Positions 1 through 8,858 of a DNA stretch of 64,000 nt are shown piece after piece. Under the pieces are notes generated by a model that searched no databases, was not told the DNA's origin, and saw only the letters and a list, made by a program, of their open reading frames with translations. Source of the stretch: an uncultured Alteromonadaceae bacterium (lineage in GTDB: Bacteria > Pseudomonadota > Gammaproteobacteria > Enterobacterales > Alteromonadaceae); NCBI GenBank assembly GCA_947494925.1, contig CANLWS010000002.1:124001-188000 (forward strand). Direction: 5' to 3'. Position 1 is the stretch's first letter, and every line of letters starts with the position of its first letter. Both the position numbers and the translations under genes were made by a program.

Positions 1-926
1 ACGTCGAATTTCCGGATCCCACCTGTTGTCATGATTGGCAAGCTAGTGTTCTTTGCGATACGTTCAGCAAACTCAAGGAAATAAGCTTCCCTTGCAAGGG
101 TGCGCTCATCACCGGATTTACCCTGCATGGCAGGCGCTTCATAGCTTCCCCCAGACAATTCCACCATATCAACACCAAGCGGCTCCAGCATCCTGACCAC
201 TTGCTCGGCATCATCAACATCAAAACCGCCACGCTGAAAGTCGGCTGAATTGAGTTTCACCGCAACAGCAAAGCCAGCATTACAGCTTGAACGTACTTGT
301 TTAACCACTTCCAGTAACAGTCTAGCCCTGTTTTCCAGACTGCCCCCCCATTTATCTTCACGTTTATTAGTCAGAGGCGACAAAAACTGCGCAATTAAAT
401 AGCCATGAGCTGCATGAATTTCAACACCATCAAAACCTGCTTCTTCCGCACGTTTGGCTGTTGTAACGAACCGCTCAATGACATCTTGAATTTCACTTTC
501 TGTCATGGGCGAAGGTTTTGCAAACATCCCCGAATGTTTACCCATATCCAAAGCCACGTCTGAAGGAGAAAGGACTTTACCGCCCATTTTTTTAAATACC
601 TGGCGACCTGGATGATTGATTTGCATCCAGATCTTTGTGTCATTCTTTTTACTGAGTTTGGCTAGCTTTTTGAACGGCTCTAAGTGTGAATCTTTTTCAA
701 GCGCAACACCACCAGGGCCAGTCATAGCAAGATGATCTATCATGACGTTTCCAGTAATGATCAAACCCACACCGCCATCTGACCAGGCATCATAGAGGTT
801 AAACAACGCTTCCCCAGGCAATTGCTCGACAGTGGCCAGATTTTCTTCCATCGCTGCTTTAACCAATCTGTTTTTAATAACGCCACCGCTAGGCAAAGTG
901 AAAGGTGAAAATAAATCTGACATCAT
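1..926 (-). CDS. Old Yellow Enzyme family NADH:flavin oxidoreductase (3' part missing)
   Basis: I translated this frame from the minus strand. It opens with ATG ATG at 926/923 and stays open to the window edge, giving about 308 residues. The FMN-barrel hallmarks of the OYE family are visible: an N-terminal SPFTLPSGGVIKNRLVKAAM segment, the substrate/FMN histidine region INHPGRQ, the HAAHGYLIAQFLSP motif with NKREDKWGGS, and a late TTGGIR strand. Such enzymes reduce activated C=C bonds with NAD(P)H through FMN. The missing C-terminus decides between a short OYE and the longer 2,4-dienoyl-CoA reductase type. The gene is divergent from a MerR regulator and has a MerR-style promoter, so it is probably induced by that regulator's ligand. 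The family call is firm; the substrate is unknown. Confidence 0.9.
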   Translation of the reverse strand, partial: MMSDLFSPFTLPSGGVIKNRLVKAAMEENLATVEQLPGEALFNLYDAWSDGGVGLIITGNVMIDHLAMTGPGGVALEKDSHLEPFKKLAKLSKKNDTKIWMQINHPGRQVFKKMGGKVLSPSDVALDMGKHSGMFAKPSPMTESEIQDVIERFVTTAKRAEEAGFDGVEIHAAHGYLIAQFLSPLTNKREDKWGGSLENRARLLLEVVKQVRSSCNAGFAVAVKLNSADFQRGGFDVDDAEQVVRMLEPLGVDMVELSGGSYEAPAMQGKSGDERTLAREAYFLEFAERIAKNTSLPIMTTGGIRKFD

Positions 927-957
927 TACTATACTCTTAACTGATCACATTAACGCT

Positions 958-988
958 AGCTTAACCTTAAAGTTAACTTTAAGGTCAA
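958..988 (-). promoter_or_regulatory. MerR-type promoter and operator for the OYE gene
   Basis: On the minus strand a TTGACC -35 (988-983) and a TAAGCT -10 (963-958) are separated by 19 bp, the over-long spacer typical of MerR-activated promoters. A perfect 22-bp palindrome (964-985, centred on GTTAAC, arms ACCTTAAA/TTTAAGGT) fills the spacer. It sits 32 bp before the divergent merR start, so it probably controls both genes. Sites and spacing are seen directly; regulation is inferred. Confidence 0.75.
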
Positions 989-1017
989 TACCTAATTTCG
1001 AAAAGTGAGAAACTAAC

Positions 1018-1422
1018 ATGAAAATTGGTGAATTAGCGCAACGAAGTGGTTTGCCAGCAAGTACAATCCGCTTTTATGAACAAAAAGGTCTTATTCCAAA
1101 TGCAACCAGAGCCACCAACGGTTACCGGGTTTACGATGGAGAATCTTTGGATAGGTTACAATTAATTAAATTCGGCCAAAGTCTGGGGTTTGCACTTGAA
1201 GAACTGCCAACCTTGATGAACGCAAAAGGGAATTGGGATCACGATCAAATCATGCATCGCCTGCAACAAAAAGAACAAGAAGCCGAAGCCTTATTACAAC
1301 AACTGACATTAAAAAAACAACGGATCTCACAATTGATGACACAGCTGGGTAAAACCTGGCAGTCTGGACAATGTATGCAACAAGATAAATTAGCTGAAAT
1401 ACTGACCAACACTCAGTTTTAA
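1018..1422 (+). CDS. MerR family transcriptional regulator
   Basis: This 134-residue protein begins with the MerR winged-helix signature (MKIGELAQRSGLPASTIRFY, residues 1-20, then EQKGLIPNA). A wing region with NGYRVYDGESLDRL follows, then a long helix (about 75-115) that would form the dimer coiled coil. The C-terminal effector segment is short and holds only one cysteine (SGQCMQQ), so it does not look like a classical metal sensor with paired cysteines. Divergent transcription and the palindrome in the intergenic spacer point to control of the neighbouring OYE reductase. The inducer may be an electrophile or enone substrate of that enzyme, which is inference only. Confidence 0.9.
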   Translation: MKIGELAQRSGLPASTIRFYEQKGLIPNATRATNGYRVYDGESLDRLQLIKFGQSLGFALEELPTLMNAKGNWDHDQIMHRLQQKEQEAEALLQQLTLKKQRISQLMTQLGKTWQSGQCMQQDKLAEILTNTQF

Positions 1423-1558
1423 AAGTGTAGACGTCGATTGAAAAGTATTGCTTAGACACCATATTAAATTAATGGGAAATTTTTCATACACACAGATCAC
1501 AATCTGTTAATGAGTATGATAGACTCCCGCTCGCGAACTTAGGTTCGACCAAAATACC

Positions 1559-1918
1559 GGGGCTGATTTTGGATTCGACAGGATTCATGATGCTTTAGGT
1601 GCATGCAGAGGTGTGGCTGGCCTCTTAAAAAAGCCACAATTAAATAGTCGCAAACGACGAAAACTACGCACTAGCCGCTTAATAACCGGTATAGGCCCTT
1701 CCACTTCAGCCGCCGTCTATTCGTGAAGGTTCGGAAGGTCATACTAATAGACTAGCGAGGGAAACTTGTCTGAGGTTGAACCGCGAAACAGTATCAGGCC
1801 CGCTATGAAGAATCCTGTTTGTCGGAGTCCGAAATAGTTAAATAAAAGACAAAATAAGCATGTAGTACCGACAGTTGACGCTTTCTGGACGCGGGTTCGA
1901 GTCCCGCCAGCTCCACCA
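1559..1918 (+). ncRNA. ssrA: transfer-messenger RNA (tmRNA)
   Basis: The 5' end GGGGCTGATTTTGGATTCG pairs with the 3' acceptor strand CAGCTCC followed by A and an encoded CCA (1916-1918), forming the alanyl tRNA-like domain with a GGTTCGAGTCC T-arm. The tag frame begins GCA AAC GAC at 1650 and reads ANDENYALAA before tandem TAA TAA stops at 1680-1685. That is the enterobacterial-type degradation tag placed by trans-translation on stalled nascent chains. At 360 nt it has the usual one-piece length. The smpB gene is not next to it here. Confidence 0.98.
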
Positions 1919-1925
1919 ACTACAA

Positions 1926-1953
1926 ACCCTGTGCCGCTGGCATGGGGTTTTTT
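1926..1953 (+). terminator. Rho-independent terminator of ssrA
   Basis: A hairpin with arms ACCCTGTGCC and GGCATGGGGT around a GCT loop (1926-1948, two G-T pairs) runs into six T (1948-1953), 8 nt after the tmRNA CCA end. Confidence 0.85.
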
Positions 1954-2041
1954 GTTTGTGCTGATTGACGAGACCCCATGTAGGGTTCGACAAATTCTAG
2001 TAAGAGCAAAATTCTACAAGCATAAAATCAACGCCTGCGCC

Positions 2042-2320
2042 TTATGCTTTAGACTTCAATCGTGGTTTTTCTCTGAGTAATAAACTGGTTAGGGTGATAG
2101 CAATAGCCATCTGACTTAGCCCGTAAACTATGCCCACTGCCCAACCTCGCGACACGAGAAAATACCAAGCAATAAGACAAAATAGAATTGCAATTACACG
2201 GATAGAGATCACTTCAAATTGACCAGGAAATCGCTTAAACACATGCTTAAAGTGTTTATCTTTAGAAATTGCCGCCAAATACATTGCTATTAGCTGCAAG
2301 CAAAATGTCACTAAAATCAT
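2042..2320 (-). CDS. Small inner-membrane protein of the siderophore-uptake operon (DUF3325-like)
   Basis: This 92-residue protein has hydrophobic segments at about 2-17, 37-56 and 62-81, and a basic tail. Its start overlaps the stop of the PepSY gene by the 4 bases ATGA, so the two are translationally coupled. Size, topology and position (receptor, small membrane protein, PepSY protein, small membrane protein) match the DUF3325-type proteins that accompany TonB siderophore receptors in gammaproteobacteria. No enzymatic motif is seen. A role in iron release or reduction at the inner membrane is inferred from context only. Confidence 0.7.
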   Translation of the reverse strand: MILVTFCLQLIAMYLAAISKDKHFKHVFKRFPGQFEVISIRVIAILFCLIAWYFLVSRGWAVGIVYGLSQMAIAITLTSLLLREKPRLKSKA

Positions 2321-3810
2321 TGCATCCGCCTACGATAACGTTTCCATAAATGCCAAGAAACAAAGAGATTGATAAACAGAATAAACCACATAGACACACC
2401 CACACTTGCATAAATATTGTCTCCACCTTCCAAGGCGCGTAAGAATGCAGTCAAATCAAACATCACCACTAATCCTGACACCAGGGTTCCGACAAGCGCG
2501 AGTAGTAGTTTGCTTTTATCTGACTTTAAAAACGTAACTGCCAATACACTAAAAAGTAGTGTGTAGTTAAACGCGGCCAATTCGAATTCTTCTCGATTGA
2601 GCAACGAGGCGGACAATATCTTGTTAGCGGCGAAGTAAGCTAGGCAGGCTAGTGGGAATCCAATAAAAACACTCAGATTTACTTTGTTTACAATCGCTAA
2701 TAGCCGGTGGTTATGAGTTTTCTTCTCGGCGCGTTTTCGAACCCAAATAAGCATTCCTGAAGCAATCAAGAATGTGGCGATGGTACCCTGCAAAAAACTC
2801 AACCAGCGTAAATCAAGCTTGAAAAAATGCCCCTCATGCAAGCCGTATAGCACTCGACGAACTTTACGTGACACGCCTTCAACCGAAGGTTGACCTATAA
2901 ACTCGCCGGTTTCGCTGCTATACACTAACTTTTGGGTATTGTTGGTCAACGCGGAAACATCAACACCTTCAACCACAATACGTCCTGTGCTTAAAAATGG
3001 TTTATCTAGCCGAATCTGTTTGAGCAACACGTTTCCTGACCAGACCTCCCTGGCATGCTCGAGTATTGGCCCTAGTGAAGAAAGCGGCGTCGAAGGTCTA
3101 TTTTCTAAAGATATATCAGGAAGACGCTCAGTTACCTCTCGACTCATTTGCCGATACCCATTATCAAAGTGCTCTTCAGCAAACCATGGTGTAAACAGGT
3201 TGATATAAATGACCAGTGCACTTGTGCATATAATGATGACAAACGGGATAGTTACAATTCCTGAAACGGCATGAGCATCCTTAATAAAGTGCATAAAAGT
3301 CCGCGTTCTAAGCGTAAAAAAGTCTTTAATAAACCTCCTGTGTGTGAATATGCCACTATAAAGTGCAATGAGCATGGTCATGGCAGCCAGACCAGCTAAA
3401 TAACGGCCCCCGTATTGACGTAACTGCAGGGTATAGTGGAACGTAACGAAAAACCGCCCTCCCCGTGTGATTTTACTTTCTTGCGGTTCGATGGATTCGG
3501 CTGTCAGGCTATGACTATGACGCTCGTTAGAATCGCGCCACTGAACGGAAAGCTCACTGCCGCGTTTGTCTGCAATGTTGATGCGCCAACTGTGACTGTC
3601 AGTTCCCTGTTTCAACAAATACTGAAAAGCACTATCCACTTGCGAATTAACTTTACCAGGTTGCGACACAGCGCCTCGCATCCAGTGACTAATTTCATTG
3701 CTGAAGTAGCTTAGTGTACCAGTCAAAAATATGGCAAATAGCAACCAACCCATAAACAGGCCTGAGTATGTGTGCAACTGGATCATGCTTGCGCGATAAT
3801 TCTGCTTCAT
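2317..3810 (-). CDS. PepSY-associated TM-helix protein, putative iron-uptake membrane protein
   Basis: I start it at the ATG at 3810 because that gives an ATGA overlap with the upstream small gene; an earlier in-frame codon at 3846 would lie deep inside it. The 497-residue product has an N-terminal TM helix after a YRASMIQLHTYSGLFMGW segment, a PepSY-like extracytoplasmic stretch, paired helices at about 130-160 and 180-215, a second large periplasmic loop, and several C-terminal helices. This is the PiuB/PepSY-TM architecture found beside siderophore receptors. Histidines near the helix ends (LHTYSG, HFIKDAH, LHEGHFFKLD) could bind haem or metal, as proposed for FoxB/PiuB-like siderophore reductases. 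That function is inferred. Confidence 0.82.
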   Translation of the reverse strand: MKQNYRASMIQLHTYSGLFMGWLLFAIFLTGTLSYFSNEISHWMRGAVSQPGKVNSQVDSAFQYLLKQGTDSHSWRINIADKRGSELSVQWRDSNERHSHSLTAESIEPQESKITRGGRFFVTFHYTLQLRQYGGRYLAGLAAMTMLIALYSGIFTHRRFIKDFFTLRTRTFMHFIKDAHAVSGIVTIPFVIIICTSALVIYINLFTPWFAEEHFDNGYRQMSREVTERLPDISLENRPSTPLSSLGPILEHAREVWSGNVLLKQIRLDKPFLSTGRIVVEGVDVSALTNNTQKLVYSSETGEFIGQPSVEGVSRKVRRVLYGLHEGHFFKLDLRWLSFLQGTIATFLIASGMLIWVRKRAEKKTHNHRLLAIVNKVNLSVFIGFPLACLAYFAANKILSASLLNREEFELAAFNYTLLFSVLAVTFLKSDKSKLLLALVGTLVSGLVVMFDLTAFLRALEGGDNIYASVGVSMWFILFINLFVSWHLWKRYRRRMQ

Positions 3811-4097
3811 GTCAGCCCAATATTGATGAGAAGTGCAAATACGCACAACTGCAAGTTGAATAACAAAATAGCTTTCGGGCCTCTCTTTACAAACGAGCTG
3901 GTGAACACAAATAGGAAAATCAGGTAGAACGTCATACTTGACATGTAAACTGCTTCAGACAGTGTAAATTCAAACAACCTTTGATAGAGCGGAATACTGG
4001 CGAACCCTAAGCTAACAGAAGACACACTGCTGCCGGCTAAAGCAGACAGTGTGTGGAAAAAATGCGGATGTTGCCGCACGAGTTCCTGTATAACCAT
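3807..4097 (-). CDS. Small inner-membrane protein of the siderophore-uptake operon (DUF3649-like)
   Basis: This 96-residue protein has three probable TM helices (about 15-37, 47-67 and 74-95). Its ATG directly follows the receptor's stop codon (TAAATG) and its own stop overlaps the PepSY start, so it lies inside a tightly coupled four-gene unit. Small proteins in this slot of TonB receptor/PepSY operons are usually grouped as DUF3649 or called iron uptake proteins. I see no catalytic motif; the assignment rests on context and topology. Confidence 0.68.
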   Translation of the reverse strand: MVIQELVRQHPHFFHTLSALAGSSVSSVSLGFASIPLYQRLFEFTLSEAVYMSSMTFYLIFLFVFTSSFVKRGPKAILLFNLQLCVFALLINIGLT

Positions 4098-6512
4098 TTA
4101 CAAACTATACCTAATCGTTAATGCAACATTGCGAGGCTCTCCAGGCAGGCCTCCAAGGAACATAGCCTTGCTGTAGTAGGTTTTATCAAACAGATTGTTG
4201 ATGTTTAACCTGATATCCCACATGTCTTTTTGATACGAAACACCTGCATCCCAAACGGTATAACTATTGATGATCGCATCCGGTAAACCAAAGGATGTAG
4301 AATTGATTGTACGTTCGTCTTCGTAGCGCATCCCCAGGTTAAACCTTACCGGTTCTGGCAAGAATCCAGTTTCAATCTGGTAATCAGTCCAGAACCTTGC
4401 ATAATGTTTGGGCACACCTTTTGTCTGGCCAGATTTTTCCCGGCCACGAATACTGATAGCGTCCTGATAGGTGTAGTTGGTATTCAAAGACCAATTATCA
4501 AACAAGGTAAAATTCAGGTCGAATTCAAACCCTTGAGTGCGATCTTCATCATCAAAGAAATATTGCGGCACACTTATATTGTATTCAGGATCTTCGGGAT
4601 TATCGTTAAACAAGGGATTGGAATATCGTAAATTGGTGCGGCTTGTTTCAAACCAGACTAGAGAGCCCAGCAGGTTTTCATCAAAGGCCGTGAAGCGCAC
4701 ACCTGCATCAAAAGACTCTGATTCAGAATCCGGGCGATCATCGTCTCCGGTAACTGAGCCCAGAATGCTGTAAGCCGTGCGACCCTTTGCGTAGTTTACG
4801 AACACAGCGACATCTTCAATCAGTCGATAATTCAAACCCAGGTTATAGGTTGTGCCAGAGTCATCAGTATCTGCTTCCGGTGTAGCCAGTGGCGAACGAT
4901 CAGTACCTTTATGTTGGTACTTCTGTTCAATGGTGTTGTAAGCCACGCCAAAACGACCTGTCAGGCTGTTTGTAAAATAAATCACTTCCTGCAGACCAAT
5001 TCCATACGCGGTTAGGTCTTTGTCGTAGTTACTGCGCAAAGTGTTGTCATAATCCTCAAAGTTTCCTTGAGGCCAATTCGGGTTGCGGATATCCAGAATA
5101 TAGGGAATGGGATTGGCCCCACTGCTGCCGTCAGCGTCATACGCAGATCGCGACTGGAGTGACATGTCGCGGTTTTCATAGTTCACACTGATTAAGTGCT
5201 CACCTTCAACGCTTCCCCACTGCCATAAATTCTTCACATCGGCGAAATACTGAAAACCGGTTTCGCTGCTGATCTGGTTTCGATATTCTTGGCGGCGCGC
5301 TGCAAAAGAATAAATCACATCAGCGACAATCAATGGTGCGCGTGGGTTAGCATTGATTTCACCGTTCCTATTCCAGTAAACATAATTGAATGCGCCCGTT
5401 TGGCGGGTAAATTCTGAGTCATACTTCCGGTATTGGAATTGTTGTGTCACTGCAGTGTCAGCATTGAGAGCCCAGTCGTGGCGAATTTTAAAGCGTACTT
5501 CTTCACCCTGATTGGGTTCCGATAGCGGCGATATCAAACCTTGCTCGCCCAAATCGTAAGGGGTTAAGCCATCTTCTGACGCAATTGATGCTGCCAGTTG
5601 TTGTCGCTGCTCATCAGTTAACTGCAGTCCAAATATTCCATCGTTGTCACCGTCAACATCATTTACCAGTTCCTGCCAGTCCACAGTGCCATCCGCGTCA
5701 ACTAAACTAGCATGATTCAGTATTCGCACAGGGTGACCGATGGAATCTATCTGGTTTTCATCATCGATATAGGCAGTCGAAATAGTGACCGCATGTTCTT
5801 TGTTGAAGTTATGTTGCAATGACAAATAGAGTTCTGCTCGTTCCGACCCTAGGCTACGGTATCCGTCCTCTGACTCAAATCCTGCGACTATCCGATAGGC
5901 GGTGTCAGACGAAATCGGGGCAGTTGTGTCTACTGTTAGCGCGTAATGATCCCAGTCACCCAAGCGGGCCATAAATTCTGTTTGTTCAGTAAATTGAGGC
6001 TTTTTTTCGATAAGGTTAATGACACCGCCAGCTGAACCAATACCATATAAGCCTGTGGCGGGTCCTTTTAAAACTTCGATAGATTCGATATTAGTTAGCG
6101 TACGGGTAGGGTTATAGGTATTGTCCAAACCCGCCCCACCATACATACCATCAATGACATAATTTGCGCCTAGACCACGTACAATCAAGTTGTCCCCAAT
6201 GCCATAATTATTGCCCGCCTGAGTCAGACCACTGACGTTTCTAATTGCATCTTGCAAAGTCGAGTTGGATTGCTGCTGGAGAAGAAATTCATCCACAACC
6301 ACAACAGCTGCGGGTGTCTCCATCAGCTCCATATTGGACTTGGTTGCCGTACCTGAGCTCAATACCAGTGAATTGTGGCGGCCGTATACAGTGAGCTTTT
6401 CGATATCTTGCTCTTTGGCTTCCGCATCTGGAGTTTGTTGTGCTTTTGAGGGGGTTACCATCAAGGCCGCAAGTAAAATTGAAAGGTACGCTGGTTTGAA
6501 TTGCCTTGTCAT
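4098..6512 (-). CDS. TonB-dependent siderophore receptor
   Basis: An outer-membrane receptor of about 804 residues that would import a ferric siderophore with TonB energy. It has a signal peptide ending TPSKA-Q, then a TonB-box-like segment (EKLTVYG). The plug domain follows (about 60-175; METPAAVVVVDEFLLQQQ, NVSGLTQAG, VRGLG, IEVLKGPATGLYGIGSAGG), then a 22-strand-type barrel to the C-terminus (NNLFDKTYY, RNVALTIRYSL). There is no N-terminal STN signalling domain, so it is not a FecA/FpvA-type transducer. An upstream ATG at 6524 exists, but the ATG at 6512 has a GGA Shine-Dalgarno 7 nt ahead and starts a cleaner signal peptide. A Fur box lies about 40 bp upstream. The ligand cannot be told from sequence. 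Confidence 0.93.
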   Translation of the reverse strand: MTRQFKPAYLSILLAALMVTPSKAQQTPDAEAKEQDIEKLTVYGRHNSLVLSSGTATKSNMELMETPAAVVVVDEFLLQQQSNSTLQDAIRNVSGLTQAGNNYGIGDNLIVRGLGANYVIDGMYGGAGLDNTYNPTRTLTNIESIEVLKGPATGLYGIGSAGGVINLIEKKPQFTEQTEFMARLGDWDHYALTVDTTAPISSDTAYRIVAGFESEDGYRSLGSERAELYLSLQHNFNKEHAVTISTAYIDDENQIDSIGHPVRILNHASLVDADGTVDWQELVNDVDGDNDGIFGLQLTDEQRQQLAASIASEDGLTPYDLGEQGLISPLSEPNQGEEVRFKIRHDWALNADTAVTQQFQYRKYDSEFTRQTGAFNYVYWNRNGEINANPRAPLIVADVIYSFAARRQEYRNQISSETGFQYFADVKNLWQWGSVEGEHLISVNYENRDMSLQSRSAYDADGSSGANPIPYILDIRNPNWPQGNFEDYDNTLRSNYDKDLTAYGIGLQEVIYFTNSLTGRFGVAYNTIEQKYQHKGTDRSPLATPEADTDDSGTTYNLGLNYRLIEDVAVFVNYAKGRTAYSILGSVTGDDDRPDSESESFDAGVRFTAFDENLLGSLVWFETSRTNLRYSNPLFNDNPEDPEYNISVPQYFFDDEDRTQGFEFDLNFTLFDNWSLNTNYTYQDAISIRGREKSGQTKGVPKHYARFWTDYQIETGFLPEPVRFNLGMRYEDERTINSTSFGLPDAIINSYTVWDAGVSYQKDMWDIRLNINNLFDKTYYSKAMFLGGLPGEPRNVALTIRYSL

Positions 6513-6552
6513 TAACTTTTCCATAGTGAGATTAAAGGCGGCGGATCTTAAT

Positions 6553-6571
6553 GCAAATCATTCTCATTATC
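6553..6571 (-). promoter_or_regulatory. Fur box upstream of the siderophore receptor
   Basis: Read on the minus strand, GATAATGAGAATGATTTGC matches the 19-bp Fur consensus at 15 of 19 positions by eye, including the intact left arm GATAATGA. It lies 41 bp before the chosen start, so the operon is expected to be repressed when iron is plentiful. Confidence 0.8.
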
Positions 6572-6947
6572 AAATGATTATATATTTCTACAATGATAAG
6601 AAGTGCTTTTTTGAAAGTTAGAAAGAACTTAATCTTTAGAAGGGAGCACTAAAAGACGTATTGAGTATCACTGGCTCTCCCTACCAGAAAGCCCTAACAC
6701 CTGGCCCTGCAAAGGGTTCTCAATCTGGGCTTCGCCCTCTCCACACAATTGATTGAGACTTCAAGGATTGCAACGGGAAAAGCTGCCCGATCAATTACTA
6801 TCAGAGGTTCAGCAATGCCAATATGTACAACGCCAGCAGAAAAATTATTCCGTTTTTTCTGTTTAACATGCACTAGCAACGATCTAAATTAGCCGCTTGA
6901 TCGTTATTACTACTGACTGCTGAATTTACTACCAAAGGTAAGAAGAA
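6572..6947. other. Intergenic region without a supported gene
   Basis: This 376-bp gap separates the Fur-controlled operon from the next plus-strand gene. A short minus-strand frame at 6694-6879 has no ribosome binding site or recognisable composition and I do not accept it. A small GGGC-TTC-GCCC hairpin lies at about 6727-6737. The promoters of both flanking genes must lie here. Confidence 0.5.
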
Positions 6948-7322
6948 ATGAAACCGTTCCAAGCTAATCTGCTCTGCTCCTTCGCCTTGATCGCCTTTGG
7001 TCTATGGGCCTACTTTAATGTGGCGCCTGAAAACAGATCAGTCACCATTTTAATCCCCGTCATCTTCGGTTTTGTTCTTGCAACCTTTACACCTGCGCTG
7101 AAGCGTGAGGGAAAAGTCGCTTCTCACCTTGTTGCCGTCCTCACGTTGCTAATAACGCTTATGCTGATCATGCCTTTAAAAGGTTCAATTGGTCGTGACG
7201 ATTGGGTCGCTGTTTTCCGTGTGGGCAACATGATGCTATTTTCAGTCTTTGCGCTTGCTGTTTACATAAATAGCTTTATGCAGGTACGCAAGGCAAGAGA
7301 ACAGGCGATATCCGAAGACTAA
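6948..7322 (+). CDS. Hypothetical four-helix membrane protein
   Basis: A 124-residue protein preceded by an AAGAAG ribosome binding site. Four hydrophobic helices are visible (about 8-26, 33-50, 60-77 and 88-108), with a charged KREGK loop between the second and third and a basic-acidic tail. I recognise no family motif. It stands alone between a divergent iron operon and a convergent regulator gene, so context gives no function. Confidence 0.75.
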   Translation: MKPFQANLLCSFALIAFGLWAYFNVAPENRSVTILIPVIFGFVLATFTPALKREGKVASHLVAVLTLLITLMLIMPLKGSIGRDDWVAVFRVGNMMLFSVFALAVYINSFMQVRKAREQAISED

Positions 7323-7529
7323 TTCAAGGTCAGATGCTTAAGAGGAGATATCCTGGACATAATTGATGTCAGATGAACATTAATTTATCGAGTAACTCTA
7401 ACGTTGAGCCTAGCTAGCTAAGAAGTGTTTAAAATGCAAATCGTCCATAGACTCAACTGCGAAAGAATCACTCTGCAGTGGAATAGTGAAATACGCAATG
7501 CCCTATTTCTCTCCCATAGAAGCTTCCGT

Positions 7530-8300
7530 CTATTGCTGATCAAACATTCTGAATATCTCATCACTTTCTTCATCTGCAGGGAATACTAACTCGATCCGTA
7601 GCTCTGACATGGTGATGTTTGCTCCTTTATCAAAACGCATCACGGTAGAGAGTGTTCTAACTGTTTTTCCACCAATGAATAGCGTCGGGCACATTACGGG
7701 AGACTCTGATTGAGAGGCAGGTCTCTCAAGCCCTTTCGCATAATCTTCAACGAGAGCCAATAACTCAGGAAGCACAGGGTGAGGATAGTGAAATGACTCG
7801 TAGCGGAGTCCATCAAGAAGTTGGAAAATGGTTTCAGTTCGAACTTCTGCCCCTAGTGGATTGTCCTGCGCACACCATAAGTGGATCATATCTCTTGGGT
7901 TTTGGCCTACGAGCCCCGGAAATACTCGCTCAGCCGCTTGATTAGAATCAATAAAGTGCAGTCCTGGACCAATAACCCAGGCTGGATAGGGTTCATGCTT
8001 TTTCAATACTTCTTTCATGACGCGGCGCACTGGAGCCATCTCTTCGTCATTCACTGCTGGTTCAACATAAACGGCTGGTAACCCAGCCGCTAACAACATT
8101 GAATTAGTGTCTCGCAAACCAAGGTTTAGTGCTTTTGATAATTTTAATACAACCGCTCGCCCTGGGCGCGAACGGCCAGTTTCAAGAAACGATACATATC
8201 TTGGCGTGGAGCCCGCAATATTTGCTAACGCCATTTGAGAAAGCCCGTTCCGTTTGCGATGTGATCGCATCAATTCACCAATTAACAGCATATCTGACAT
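7530..8300 (-). CDS. XRE family regulator with MmyB-like ligand-binding domain
   Basis: A 256-residue protein. Residues 7-62 form an XRE helix-turn-helix (LMRSHRKRNGLSQMALAN, STPRYVSFLETGRSRPGR). Residues 85-250 match the MmyB-like PAS-type ligand domain (PYPAWVIGPGLHFIDSNQAA, then acidic and hydrophobic blocks). Relatives often act as local repressors or activators of adjacent oxidoreductase or lipid-handling genes. It lies 2 bp after an SRPBCC gene on the same strand, and the pair is presumably one transcript. An inverted repeat in the upstream region is a candidate operator. Confidence 0.88.
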   Translation of the reverse strand: MSDMLLIGELMRSHRKRNGLSQMALANIAGSTPRYVSFLETGRSRPGRAVVLKLSKALNLGLRDTNSMLLAAGLPAVYVEPAVNDEEMAPVRRVMKEVLKKHEPYPAWVIGPGLHFIDSNQAAERVFPGLVGQNPRDMIHLWCAQDNPLGAEVRTETIFQLLDGLRYESFHYPHPVLPELLALVEDYAKGLERPASQSESPVMCPTLFIGGKTVRTLSTVMRFDKGANITMSELRIELVFPADEESDEIFRMFDQQ

Positions 8301-8302
8301 TG

Positions 8303-8809
8303 CTAAACTACCTTTGCTTTGGTCACCCTTGGATGAGCCTTGCCAAACTCAATTGCGTAACCAAGCTCTTCAAACACATGACCAAATTCTCTTTTCAAAA
8401 CTATCGGCAAAACCCATCCAATTGGCATCATAAACCATTTAACTTTAATTGTTGCGACACTTGTAATCACGCAATTTGACTTATCGACCGCCTTGATTGA
8501 CCAGGCATTTTGAGCACTATCAATAAACCATGGCATACCTTCCCGCCCGGCATAAGTGAATTCATATTGGCTTGAATCGAAATGAATAATTTCTTCAGTC
8601 ACTTTGCCTGGTGGAAAAGGTCCGATACCGGCAGTTTCGCATACACGTATTGCGCCTGGGCCCAACTCTCCTTGAAGGTGTGACGAGAGCAGAGATGTTA
8701 GCCACCTTGCGATGTCACCAAACTGTTCCCCCAAAACATGCCACGCTTTATCTGCTGATACAGAAACATTTATTTCATTCACCATTTGCATACTCATATC
8801 GTCGTTCAC
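8303..8809 (-). CDS. SRPBCC (START/Bet v1-like) family protein
   Basis: A 168-residue protein with the SRPBCC hydrophobic-cavity pattern: an N-terminal strand INVSVSADKAWHVLGEQFGD, a turn rich in Gly and Pro (GAIRVCETAGIGPFPPGKVTE), strands FDSSQYEFTYAG and NCVITSVATIKVKWF, and a long C-terminal helix (about 130-155). Members bind or modify hydrophobic ligands such as polyketides and lipids; no catalytic residue can be fixed here. It is the first gene of the operon with the MmyB-type regulator, so the two may sense or handle the same small hydrophobic molecule, which is inference. Confidence 0.82.
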   Translation of the reverse strand: MNDDMSMQMVNEINVSVSADKAWHVLGEQFGDIARWLTSLLSSHLQGELGPGAIRVCETAGIGPFPPGKVTEEIIHFDSSQYEFTYAGREGMPWFIDSAQNAWSIKAVDKSNCVITSVATIKVKWFMMPIGWVLPIVLKREFGHVFEELGYAIEFGKAHPRVTKAKVV

Positions 8810-8858
8810 TCTTTAGTTGACCAAGGGTTATGTTAAGTATGAGTGTGCCAGTGACTCA

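Noticed and set aside
1969-2000. Possible attachment-site repeat of the tmRNA 3' end (shared GGGTTCGA)
   Set aside because: Only 8 bases match, and there is no integrase or island-like gene content downstream.
6694-6879. Minus-strand open frame of 61 codons
   Set aside because: No ribosome binding site, no recognisable pattern and no conserved context; treated as intergenic.
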